Positions 1 to 5,704 of a stretch of 5,704 nt of DNA are shown here, in pieces. The DNA lies in the NCBI GenBank assembly GCA_017861355.1, contig JAGFXQ010000233.1, forward strand, positions 1 to 5,704. The letters are read 5' to 3'. This DNA comes from Bacillota bacterium (GTDB taxonomy: Bacteria > Bacillota > Clostridia > Lachnospirales > Lachnospiraceae). Under the pieces are notes generated by a model. It saw only the letters and a program-made list of their open reading frames with translations. It had not been told where the DNA came from and made no database searches. How positions within the stretch are numbered: the stretch's first letter is position 1; each line of letters begins with the position of its first letter. The position numbers were made by a program, and so were the translations under genes.

Positions 1-452
1 AGATTTTTATAGATGTAATCAATACATTTTACAACTGGCTTAGAAATGATTTTATCCATTTTCAAAGCTTTCATCCTTTTTGTGTAATCGATTGTCATTA
101 TGCTATGTAGTCGCTCAATCTGGTCGATGGCGGTGCACTGGTCTGCCTGTTGAATATAGAAATCACTGAGCCGGTAGGCTGCTTCGTGTTCCATTCCGCC
201 TTCGATACAGTATCTTGCAACCATAGCAACCGTTATGATGAAATGATACCTAATATTACGCAGCGGGTTATCTGACAATCGCCCCAGTCCTATCTTATCT
301 GTGAAAGCATTTTCACTCAGCTTCGTCACTTTAGCGATATCCCCTGCTTTTACCGCTCCGTAGAAATCAAATTCCGGACCATAGGGTGCGTGCGAAATGT
401 TATCTTCACGCATTATGAATTCCTTATAGCTCCATTCTTTACTCATATCCAT
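1..452 (-). CDS. AraC-family transcriptional regulator, N-terminal part (cut by window edge)
   Basis: Reading the minus strand from position 452 gives 150 open codons that run off the left edge, so the protein is incomplete. The start ATG (450-452) has a GGAGGT ribosome binding site 6 nt upstream; the next in-frame ATG, two codons in (444-446), would sit 12 nt away and is less likely. The visible part has no signal peptide or membrane segment. It carries a helical signature familiar from clostridial AraC regulators: LSDNPLRN (residues 59-66), ARYCIEGGM (79-87) and YRLSDFYIQQAD (93-104). The last residues, KPVVKCIDYIYKN (138-150), look like the first helix of the AraC HTH domain, so the two DNA-binding HTH motifs lie outside the window. 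Family members are usually about 250-300 residues. It is divergent from a beta-glucanase operon and probably controls it; that role and the inducer are inferred. The family call rests on recalled similarity, without the HTH being visible. Confidence 0.82.
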   Translation of the reverse strand, partial: MDMSKEWSYKEFIMREDNISHAPYGPEFDFYGAVKAGDIAKVTKLSENAFTDKIGLGRLSDNPLRNIRYHFIITVAMVARYCIEGGMEHEAAYRLSDFYIQQADQCTAIDQIERLHSIMTIDYTKRMKALKMDKIISKPVVKCIDYIYKN

Positions 453-458
453 ACTGAC

Positions 459-464
459 ACCTCC
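459..464 (-). promoter_or_regulatory. Ribosome binding site of the AraC-family gene
   Basis: GGAGGT on the minus strand lies 6 nt before the ATG at 450-452. The near-perfect match to the anti-Shine-Dalgarno sequence fixes the start at 452 rather than at the in-frame ATG two codons later. Confidence 0.8.
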
Positions 465-475
465 ACATTACATTA

Positions 476-504
476 ATTATGTCATCATTTTGATAAAATT
501 ACAA
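476..504 (-). promoter_or_regulatory. Predicted promoter of the AraC-family gene
   Basis: On the minus strand, TTGTAA (499-504) and CATAAT (476-481) are separated by 17 bp, a good sigma-A spacing with 4/6 and 5/6 consensus matches. Transcription would begin near 469, giving a leader of under 20 nt that still contains the GGAGGT site. Its -35 box lies inside the spacer of the predicted plus-strand promoter, so the two divergent promoters overlap. This is a motif prediction in AT-rich DNA. Confidence 0.5.
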
Positions 505-519
505 TCATATTGATATACT
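485..519. repeat. 15-bp imperfect direct repeat, candidate AraC-type operator
   Basis: The copies are 485-499 (TCATTTTGATAAAAT) and 505-519 (TCATATTGATATACT). They match at 12 of 15 positions, including TCAT-TTGATA, and start 20 bp apart, about two helical turns. AraC-family proteins with two HTH motifs typically bind direct repeats spaced about 21 bp apart. The pair lies between the divergent AraC gene and the glucanase operon and overlaps both predicted promoters. The repeat is visible in the sequence; the operator role is inferred. Confidence 0.5.
490..519 (+). promoter_or_regulatory. Predicted promoter of the GH5-GH16 operon
   Basis: TTGATA (490-495) and TATACT (514-519) are 18 bp apart, each matching the sigma-A consensus at five of six positions by eye. 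The start would fall near 526, giving a leader of about 75 nt. A second candidate on the same strand is TTGATA (510-515) with TTATAT (534-539), also 18 bp apart. The choice matters: with the first pair the direct repeats cover -35 and -10, which suits repression. With the second pair they lie at and upstream of -35, which suits activation by an AraC protein. Confidence 0.5.
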
Positions 520-591
520 CAGACAACCAAAAATTATATGATTATGTTAATTATCAGTAGATACCAACGAGATTTTAAGCAGCACGGAAAT

Positions 592-595
592 GAGG
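592..595 (+). promoter_or_regulatory. Ribosome binding site deciding the GH5 start
   Basis: GAGG lies 6 nt before the ATG at 602. The earlier in-frame ATG at 590 overlaps this site and has only a poor GGA one base upstream, so 602 is the better start. Confidence 0.6.
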
Positions 596-601
596 ACAAA
601 T

Positions 602-1630
602 ATGAAAAAATTTACCGGTTATATCAAAGGTGTCAATCTCGGAGGATGGTTATCCCAGTGCGATCACAGCAAAGAAACCTATAACACCTTTATCGTGGAA
701 AGCGACATTGAACGCATTGCTGCATGGGGACTTGACCATGTGAGATTGCCCATTGATTATAAGCTTGTCGAGACTGAGGATGGCGGGTATATCGAAGAAG
801 GCTTTACCTACATTGACCGTTGTCTGGATTGGTGTGAAAGAAACGGCCTTAACATGATTCTTGACTTACATAAAACCGCAGGTTATTCCTTTGATGAGTT
901 TGAGACTTCAACAGGATTCTTTGAAAGCGAGAAACTTCAAAACAGATTTGTAGCCCTTTGGGAAGAGTTGGCGAAGAGGTACGGAAAATATGAAAATCGG
1001 CTCACTTTTGAGATCTTGAACGAAATTGTCGCTCCCGATGTTGCAGACATCTGGAATCGTATTGCTAAGCGCACCATAGAAGCAATTCGGCAAATTGCTC
1101 CGAACATTCAAATTCTACTCGGTGGTGTGAATTATAACAGCGTTGATTCCTTGAAGCTGCTTGACTTGCCCTATGACAAGAACATCGTCTATAACTATCA
1201 CTTCTATGAGCCCTTAATATTTACCCATCAATCCGCTTATTGGGTCAAAAATATGACTGCTGACTTTCATACAACCTATCCAAATGAATATGCAAAATTT
1301 ATATCGGAAACGGAGAAGTTTCTTCCCAACGGAAATGGTGATATCTATATCCGAATCATGCGGGACAAAATGGATAAGACGTTTTTTGAACATGCTTTTT
1401 CAGAAGCGATTCGTATTGCAGAGGAGCGAGACATTGCACTTTATTGTGGAGAATACGGAGTAATTGATCAGGCGGATCTTACCTCCACACTTAATTGGTA
1501 TTCCGATATCCACACAACATTTGAGAAATATGGAATTGGAAGAGCTGCCTGGAACTATAAGGGGAAGGATTTTGGAATCGTGGATGAACACTATGCTCCG
1601 ATTCTTGATCAATTAACGAAATTGCTTTAA
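602..1630 (+). CDS. GH5 beta-glucanase, cytoplasmic, CelC-like
   Basis: This is a retaining glycoside hydrolase of family 5, 342 residues from the chosen start (346 from the alternative ATG at 590). In 342-residue numbering the motifs in order are GVNLGGW (10-16), VRLP (47-50), ILDLHK (86-91), FEILNEI (136-142) with proposed acid/base E141, NYHFYEP (198-204), and CGEYG (282-286) with nucleophile E284. WNYKG (317-321) lines the active site. Length and motif spacing closely follow recalled Clostridium thermocellum CelC (343 residues, catalytic E140 and E280), including an extra subdomain at about 218-264. There is no signal peptide, so it is probably cytoplasmic and acts on imported beta-1,3/1,4-gluco-oligosaccharides; the exact linkage cannot be read from sequence. 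It is first in an operon, 38 bp before a GH16 gene, with no terminator between. It appears intact. Confidence 0.95.
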   Translation: MKKFTGYIKGVNLGGWLSQCDHSKETYNTFIVESDIERIAAWGLDHVRLPIDYKLVETEDGGYIEEGFTYIDRCLDWCERNGLNMILDLHKTAGYSFDEFETSTGFFESEKLQNRFVALWEELAKRYGKYENRLTFEILNEIVAPDVADIWNRIAKRTIEAIRQIAPNIQILLGGVNYNSVDSLKLLDLPYDKNIVYNYHFYEPLIFTHQSAYWVKNMTADFHTTYPNEYAKFISETEKFLPNGNGDIYIRIMRDKMDKTFFEHAFSEAIRIAEERDIALYCGEYGVIDQADLTSTLNWYSDIHTTFEKYGIGRAAWNYKGKDFGIVDEHYAPILDQLTKLL

Positions 1631-1657
1631 CGAAGGTAGTTAATGTTATTATCAAAA

Positions 1658-1663
1658 GGGGGA
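1658..1663 (+). promoter_or_regulatory. Ribosome binding site of the GH16 gene
   Basis: GGGGGA lies 5 nt before the ATG at 1669, inside the 38-bp gap after the GH5 stop codon. The gap holds no hairpin or convincing promoter, which supports co-transcription with the GH5 gene. Confidence 0.55.
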
Positions 1664-1668
1664 TTGAA

Positions 1669-3123
1669 ATGAGAAAGGAACTTAAAAGAGGATTATGTAT
1701 TATCTGTGGGATGATTATGGTGCTTGGAGCCTTTGCCGGTTGCAGCAAAAAAGAAGACATAACACCAACAGAGACATCCGTACAGACGGAAGCAACGAGT
1801 ACACCTGAACCAACCGTACCGGCAGCGGATGCCGCTCAGCCGGAACAAGCTACCGTCCCTGCGTTTGATGGATATACTTTATTATGGAATGATGAATTCA
1901 ACGACGCTAGCCTGAATACCGATATCTGGAATTACGAACCGCATGAACCGGGCTGGACCAATAATGAATTACAGGAATATACAACCTCAACGGATAATGT
2001 CTATACCAAAGACGGGAGCCTGATCATTAAGGCGATTAAAACTACAGATGCTGCAGGAAAAGACTACTATACTTCCGGTAAGATCACAACTCAGAATAAG
2101 CAGGATTTCACCTATGGTAAGATTGTCGTCAGCGCTAAGGTCCCGAGAGGACAAGGTCTCTGGCCGGCAATCTGGATGATGCCGACGGTTCAGGAGAAAT
2201 ATGGTGAGTGGCCAAAATGTGGTGAGATCGATATTCTCGAAGTACTGGGTAATCAGGTTGATACTGCCTATGGAACCATCCATTACGGAGAACCTCACGC
2301 CCAACAGCAGGGTACCTATGTACTGAAGGATACTACCTTCGCCGATGGATTTCATGAGTTTTCGGTAGAATGGGAACCGGGAGAAATGCGCTTCTATATT
2401 GATGGAAACCTATATAAGACAGTGAATGATTGGTTTACCGCTGTTCAGGGCGAAGCGGAAAAGCCATATCCTGCACCCTTCAACCAACCATTTTTTGTAC
2501 AGCTGAATCTTGCGGTCGGGGGAAACTGGCCTGGCAACCCGGATGCAACAACGGACTTTAACAATGCCAACTTTGAAGTAGATTATGTCAGGGTATATCA
2601 AAAGCCATCCTATGATATAAACGTCAAAAAGCCGGTAACAGAATTAGTAGAGCCGGAGGCAGGGGCTAATTATATTCATAATGGAGACTTCTCCGTTGCC
2701 GAAGACCTGACCGACGATACCGATTGGAAATTCCTATTGGCACAAGGTGGAGAAGGTGCCGCTGAGATCAAAGACGGAAAGATGACAATCACCTCTCAAA
2801 ATGCCGGAACAGTTGATTATTCCGTACAGCTGGTACAGCCAAATCTCGCAATGAAAAAGGGCTGCAAATATCAAGTAACTTTTGACGCCAATGCATCCGA
2901 AGCAAGAGATATTATCGTATGTGTATCCGCACCCGATAATGGATGGATCCGTTACCTCGCAGATACCGTACTGACCCTTTCAAAGGATAGGAAGACTTAT
3001 ACCTATACCTTTGATATGACTACAAAAGATGACCCGAATGGCAGACTTGAGTTCAATCTTGGCAATAGAGGCTCTATTGCGGATGTTAATATCACAAATG
3101 TACGGGTAGAGAAAATTCAGTAA
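1669..3123 (+). CDS. GH16 beta-1,3(4)-glucanase lipoprotein with C-terminal CBM4/9-like domain
   Basis: This 484-residue protein probably hydrolyses internal bonds of laminarin- or lichenan-type beta-glucan at the cell surface. Residues 1-24 form a lipoprotein signal peptide: basic start, hydrophobic core and lipobox FAGC with C25 as the lipidated residue; F at -3 is less usual than L. A Thr/Pro/Glu/Ala-rich spacer follows (about 29-65). The GH16 domain spans about 66-312. It contains LWNDEF (72-77), LWPAIWMMP (164-172), and the catalytic GEIDILE (185-191) with nucleophile E186, D188 and acid/base E191. The ExDxxE spacing is that of laminarinase-type rather than lichenase-type GH16 enzymes. 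VDYVRVYQ (304-311) is the usual domain end. Residues about 334-484 start with NYIHNGDFS and form a beta-rich domain resembling CBM4/9, probably for glucan binding. It is second in the operon after the GH5 gene and is followed by a terminator. Confidence 0.95.
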   Translation: MRKELKRGLCIICGMIMVLGAFAGCSKKEDITPTETSVQTEATSTPEPTVPAADAAQPEQATVPAFDGYTLLWNDEFNDASLNTDIWNYEPHEPGWTNNELQEYTTSTDNVYTKDGSLIIKAIKTTDAAGKDYYTSGKITTQNKQDFTYGKIVVSAKVPRGQGLWPAIWMMPTVQEKYGEWPKCGEIDILEVLGNQVDTAYGTIHYGEPHAQQQGTYVLKDTTFADGFHEFSVEWEPGEMRFYIDGNLYKTVNDWFTAVQGEAEKPYPAPFNQPFFVQLNLAVGGNWPGNPDATTDFNNANFEVDYVRVYQKPSYDINVKKPVTELVEPEAGANYIHNGDFSVAEDLTDDTDWKFLLAQGGEGAAEIKDGKMTITSQNAGTVDYSVQLVQPNLAMKKGCKYQVTFDANASEARDIIVCVSAPDNGWIRYLADTVLTLSKDRKTYTYTFDMTTKDDPNGRLEFNLGNRGSIADVNITNVRVEKIQ

Positions 3124-3170
3124 CTGTTTAAATTCTTATATATTTCCATTCCGTTTCTTACGAATAAAAG

Positions 3171-3216
3171 GAGAGAGTTATGGCGCTGTCAAGGCGGTAT
3201 AGCTCTCTCTTTCTTT
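3171..3216 (+). terminator. Intrinsic terminator after the GH16 gene
   Basis: A 17-position stem (3171-3187 with 3193-3209) closes on the loop GTCAA (3188-3192). It opens with seven perfect GAGAGAG/CTCTCTC pairs and has one G-G mismatch and a few G-U pairs. A T-rich tail, TTTCTTT (3210-3216), follows, and an A-run (3166-3169) precedes the stem. It lies 47 bp after the GH16 stop codon and should end the operon, insulating the kinase gene. The A-run opposite the T-tail could allow some minus-strand activity, but no minus-strand gene is nearby. Confidence 0.9.
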
Positions 3217-3297
3217 AAGTAATTATTTTTCATATTTTATGCCACTTATTGATCACACAGATTTATCCATATATGTTACTCATTCATATAAATATTG

Positions 3298-3326
3298 TTG
3301 TCATTTTTACTCATAATATGTATAAT
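3298..3326 (+). promoter_or_regulatory. Predicted sigma-A promoter of the histidine kinase gene
   Basis: TTGTCA (3298-3303, 5/6 match) and a perfect TATAAT (3321-3326) are exactly 17 bp apart, the best promoter match in the window. The start would fall near 3333, giving a leader of about 147 nt. The -10 box lies inside the left arm of a long inverted repeat, which suggests the promoter is controlled by a DNA-binding protein. Confidence 0.7.
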
Positions 3327-3345
3327 ATTGTATATTATACATATT
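3315..3345. repeat. 31-bp palindrome: perfect 13-bp inverted repeat over the kinase promoter
   Basis: The left arm AATATGTATAATA (3315-3327) and right arm TATTATACATATT (3333-3345) are exact reverse complements around the 5-bp centre TTGTA. The left arm contains the -10 box, and the centre sits next to the predicted start site, the classic position of a repressor operator. It is purely A/T apart from one G/C pair per arm and the central G, and no T-run follows, so a terminator is unlikely. The binding protein is unknown. Confidence 0.65.
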
Positions 3346-3464
3346 GAAGCCTGACCTTCCTTCTAACTATACCAATTGACCTGCCATGGCACAAATTATT
3401 ACTAATCCGGCTGAAATACTATCCCTTTATATCAGCTTGCATTTATATCAATTATTTGTTATTC

Positions 3465-3472
3465 GGAGGTGA
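3465..3472 (+). promoter_or_regulatory. Ribosome binding site of the histidine kinase gene
   Basis: GGAGGTGA lies 7 nt before the ATG at 3480. It is an essentially ideal site and fixes the kinase start. Confidence 0.85.
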
Positions 3473-3479
3473 AATTCAT

Positions 3480-5704
3480 ATGGTAAGAGCTCGTGGTATA
3501 TCTGAAATTAATGATTTTTCCTTGAAAGTGAAGAACGGTAGAATTGTCAGTGTGGGGTCTGCCTTCCTGGAATTAACAGGGTACACCAAAGCAGATTTTC
3601 TATCAAAAGACCTTACCATGGTAATCAGCAAGGTTTTAAGAATGAATTGCACCGTCCAAGATATTGATGACAATAAAGCAACCGGTGATACTTTTCTTTT
3701 TACAAAATCATTCGAAGCGCTGGAGGTGATAACTACCACATATCAGCCGGCCTATCCTGATGAGAAAATTTATCATTTTATTGAGAAGCCGAATTCAAGA
3801 TTAGAAGATAAGGTATTATTCTTCGAACAACTCTATAAGGATAATGTCGTCGCAGTCGCAATTCACAGTGTTCCTGATCTGATTTTGTTGAAAACCAACC
3901 AGATGTATCTGAATTATAATGATGCTCCATATAACACCGTTGAAGCTAGTATCGGCAAACCCTTCCGAGAGCGGGTAAAAGGCTTTCGCGGAAGTGGCGT
4001 AGAAGCTTTCTTTCAGGAGGTCATGAGAACCGGCAAATCCCTTTATCCGATTGAATATAGATACGACTATTACTCAAGAGGGGTAACTTATTGGGATTCC
4101 TCTATCGTACCGGTTTCGGTGGATGGAGGGATGAAATATATATTCGAGATCGCATTTGATGTTACTGATCGTGTATTAATGAAAAATAAACTGGAAGAAC
4201 AACTTAAAATAGTTCAATATCAAAACACTATGCTGAATACTATTATTGAAGATATGTCTGATTCTTTTTTCATTTTTGATAGTAACTGCCATTATACAAC
4301 GATCAATAAAGCAGCCAGAGATGCCCTTCCTCCTCTGCTGAAAGAGCTGGAGTTGATCGGTGACAGCAGAAAGGTTGCGGAATATTACGACAAAGATGAT
4401 TGTATCATTCCACTGGAAGATATTCCAGCTCTTAGAGTCAGAAGAGGAGAAAAAATACTTAACTATAGAACCAATATTAAAATAAATGACTGTATTTTAT
4501 ATTCCGAGGTAACCGGAACTCCAATTTATGACAGCGACGGCAACTTTCTCGCCGGAGTGTTACGGATCCGCGATGTTGCAGAGAATGTGAAGATGGAAAA
4601 AGCCTTGAGGGAAAGTGAGGCAAGGTACAGGGATCTATTTAATCACATGATTGTAGGACACGCTACTTATCAGATCCTTACAGATGACAGTGGCATTCCC
4701 GTAGATTATATCATAGAAGAGGTCAATCCAGCTTATGAAAGAATCACCGGACAAAGACGCGAGGATATCATTGGTAGAAAAGCTACCGAGCTGTTTCCTA
4801 CCTTGAAGAACTCCTCTGTCAATTGGATAGAGCTGTTTGGACAAGTCGCATTACAGGGATATCCGGTTGAGATGGAAGTCTACTCCGACATCATGAATAG
4901 ATGGTACAATGCTTTCTATTATTGTCCTGCGCAAGGTTTCACGGCCTGTATCTTCTCCGATATTACTGAGAAAAAAATAAATGAGCAGGCTTTAATTGAG
5001 GCAAAAGAAGAAGCAGAAAGATGCAATCATGCCAAGACCCAGTTCCTGGCCAATATGAGTCATGAGCTCAGAACGCCGCTGAACGGTATCTTAGGTATGA
5101 CGAATCTTCTGCAGATAAATCTCAGTAATGAGCAGAAAAAAATGGCAGATATCATCATGAATAGCGGAAAAATACTTTTGTCTGTCATCAATGATCTTCT
5201 GGACTTATCAAAGATCGAGACAGGCAAGGTTAATCTGGTTCAGGATGAATTCAATATAGAAACGATCCTGAACGAAGTGAATAATGTAGTTCAGGTCTTG
5301 ATTGATCATAAGTCTCTGGAATACAGGTTCTTTAAAAGTCCGGAGGTAAAGGGTAATTTGATTGGAGATTCTGACCGGCTGAAACAAGTACTCTATAATC
5401 TGATTGGTAATGCTATTAAATTTACCGGATCAGGATACATCGAATTATCGGTCTCCTCGGAACAAATGAATCCCGAAGAAATCCGGTTACTTTTTATGAT
5501 AACAGATACCGGAATCGGAATTCAGGAGGACAGAATCGGAACACTCTTTACTTACTTTACTCAAGCAGACGCTTATATCACCAAAAAATTCGGTGGAACC
5601 GGACTAGGTTTAGCAATCTCAAAACAACTCGTTAATATGATGGGTGGGGAGATTACAGTAAATAGTGAGATCGGCATCGGAAGCACCTTTTCCTTCACTT
5701 GTGT
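3480..5704 (+). CDS. Multi-PAS sensor histidine kinase without membrane segments (3' end cut by window)
   Basis: From the ATG at 3480 the frame stays open for 741 codons to the right edge, so the C-terminus is missing. Four PAS-like sensor modules come first, with approximate borders: 13-104 (AFLELTGYTKADF at 28-40), 123-231 (ending FDVTDR), 253-370, and 377-497 (opening SEARYRDLF, ending FSDIT). Short helical linkers follow some of them, at about 232-252 and 500-520. The HisKA dimerisation domain has the phosphoacceptor H528 in FLANMSHELRTP. The ATPase domain shows the N-box (NLIGNAIKFT, 640-649), G1 (DTGIGI, 676-681), the F-box region (LFTYFTQAD, 689-697) and G2 (GGTGLGL, 705-711), so the kinase core looks complete. 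No signal peptide or hydrophobic span was found, suggesting a cytosolic sensor. Its ligand is unknown. The core resembles hybrid kinases, so a receiver domain may follow beyond the edge. No response regulator is visible. It has its own promoter and is separated from the glucanase operon by a terminator. Confidence 0.95.
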   Translation, partial: MVRARGISEINDFSLKVKNGRIVSVGSAFLELTGYTKADFLSKDLTMVISKVLRMNCTVQDIDDNKATGDTFLFTKSFEALEVITTTYQPAYPDEKIYHFIEKPNSRLEDKVLFFEQLYKDNVVAVAIHSVPDLILLKTNQMYLNYNDAPYNTVEASIGKPFRERVKGFRGSGVEAFFQEVMRTGKSLYPIEYRYDYYSRGVTYWDSSIVPVSVDGGMKYIFEIAFDVTDRVLMKNKLEEQLKIVQYQNTMLNTIIEDMSDSFFIFDSNCHYTTINKAARDALPPLLKELELIGDSRKVAEYYDKDDCIIPLEDIPALRVRRGEKILNYRTNIKINDCILYSEVTGTPIYDSDGNFLAGVLRIRDVAENVKMEKALRESEARYRDLFNHMIVGHATYQILTDDSGIPVDYIIEEVNPAYERITGQRREDIIGRKATELFPTLKNSSVNWIELFGQVALQGYPVEMEVYSDIMNRWYNAFYYCPAQGFTACIFSDITEKKINEQALIEAKEEAERCNHAKTQFLANMSHELRTPLNGILGMTNLLQINLSNEQKKMADIIMNSGKILLSVINDLLDLSKIETGKVNLVQDEFNIETILNEVNNVVQVLIDHKSLEYRFFKSPEVKGNLIGDSDRLKQVLYNLIGNAIKFTGSGYIELSVSSEQMNPEEIRLLFMITDTGIGIQEDRIGTLFTYFTQADAYITKKFGGTGLGLAISKQLVNMMGGEITVNSEIGIGSTFSFTC

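Larger units (their letters stand above)
3217..3479 (+). other. Non-coding region between the terminator and the kinase gene
   Basis: No convincing gene was found here on either strand. The stretch holds the kinase promoter, the 31-bp palindrome and then a leader of about 147 nt. The leader has a 10-bp palindrome, TGCCATGGCA (3382-3391), but I recognised no known riboswitch, T-box or attenuator motif. An 8-bp direct repeat, TTACTCAT, occurs at 3276-3283 and 3307-3314, on either side of the -35 box. The kinase ribosome binding site ends the region. Confidence 0.6.

Noticed and set aside
487..499. Small palindrome ATTTT-GAT-AAAAT in the divergent control region.
   Set aside because: The 5-bp AT arms are weak, and the segment is better explained as part of the longer direct repeat and the -35 box.
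590..601. The upstream in-frame ATG at 590 as the start of the GH5 gene.
   Set aside because: It has no properly spaced ribosome binding site, whereas GAGG is 6 nt before the ATG at 602. Recalled CelC also begins only a few residues before the GVNLGGW-type motif.
1987..2355. A 122-codon open frame on the minus strand inside the GH16 gene.
   Set aside because: It lies opposite the well-supported GH16 catalytic domain and shows no recognisable domain, so it is a shadow frame.
3270..3290. Inverted repeat TATATG (3270-3275) and CATATA (3285-3290) with a 9-bp gap.
   Set aside because: The arms are only 6 bp and purely low-complexity AT sequence, which is expected by chance here.
3334..3362. A minus-strand promoter, since the palindrome also places TATAAT on the minus strand at 3334-3339.
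   Set aside because: No -35-like hexamer occurs at 16-18 bp spacing (the sequence there reads AAGGAA or similar), and no minus-strand gene follows.
3386..3472. A 28-codon open frame in the kinase leader whose TGA stop lies within the kinase ribosome binding site, suggestive of a translationally coupled leader peptide.
   Set aside because: The ATG has no Shine-Dalgarno sequence upstream, and the peptide resembles nothing I know. The overlap with GGAGGTGA is easily explained because that site itself contains TGA.
3476..3739. An 87-codon minus-strand open frame over the start of the kinase gene.
   Set aside because: It is antisense to the first PAS-like domain and has no recognisable family, so it is treated as a shadow frame.

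Overview
The window looks like chromosomal DNA of an anaerobic low-GC Firmicute, most likely a clostridium of the Lachnospiraceae type. The basis is the AT-rich intergenic DNA, the strong GGAGG-type ribosome binding sites, sigma-A-like promoters, and the family resemblance of the four proteins. No mobile element, tRNA, rRNA or CRISPR array was seen. Two of the four genes run off the window ends.

Layout. (1) Positions 1-452, minus strand: the N-terminal 150 codons of an AraC-family regulator, cut off by the left edge just where its DNA-binding domain should begin. (2) Positions 453-601: a compact divergent control region with overlapping back-to-back promoters and a 15-bp imperfect direct repeat with a 20-bp period, the layout expected for an AraC-type operator. 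(3) Positions 602-3123, plus strand: a two-gene operon. The first gene encodes a leaderless (cytoplasmic) GH5 glucanase resembling Clostridium thermocellum CelC. The second, 38 bp later, encodes a lipoprotein GH16 beta-1,3(4)-glucanase with a C-terminal CBM4/9-like domain. (4) Positions 3171-3216: a strong intrinsic terminator. (5) Positions 3217-3479: a non-coding region with a near-consensus promoter whose -10 box lies inside a perfect 13-bp inverted repeat, followed by a leader of about 147 nt. (6) Positions 3480 to the right edge, plus strand: a large sensor histidine kinase with about four PAS-like domains and a complete kinase core but no visible transmembrane segment.

How the genes may work together. 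The GH16 lipoprotein would cut laminarin- or lichenan-like beta-glucan at the cell surface, and the cytoplasmic GH5 enzyme would degrade imported oligosaccharides. The divergent AraC regulator probably senses a product or related signal and controls the operon through the shared intergenic region. No sugar transporter is visible. The kinase is a separate transcription unit with its own promoter, operator-like palindrome and upstream terminator. Any link between it and glucan use rests only on proximity.

Novelty. The protein families are all known. The most notable non-coding structures are the AraC-type direct repeat in the divergent promoter region and the 31-bp palindrome over the kinase promoter. 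I saw no clear evidence of a new kind of biological system.
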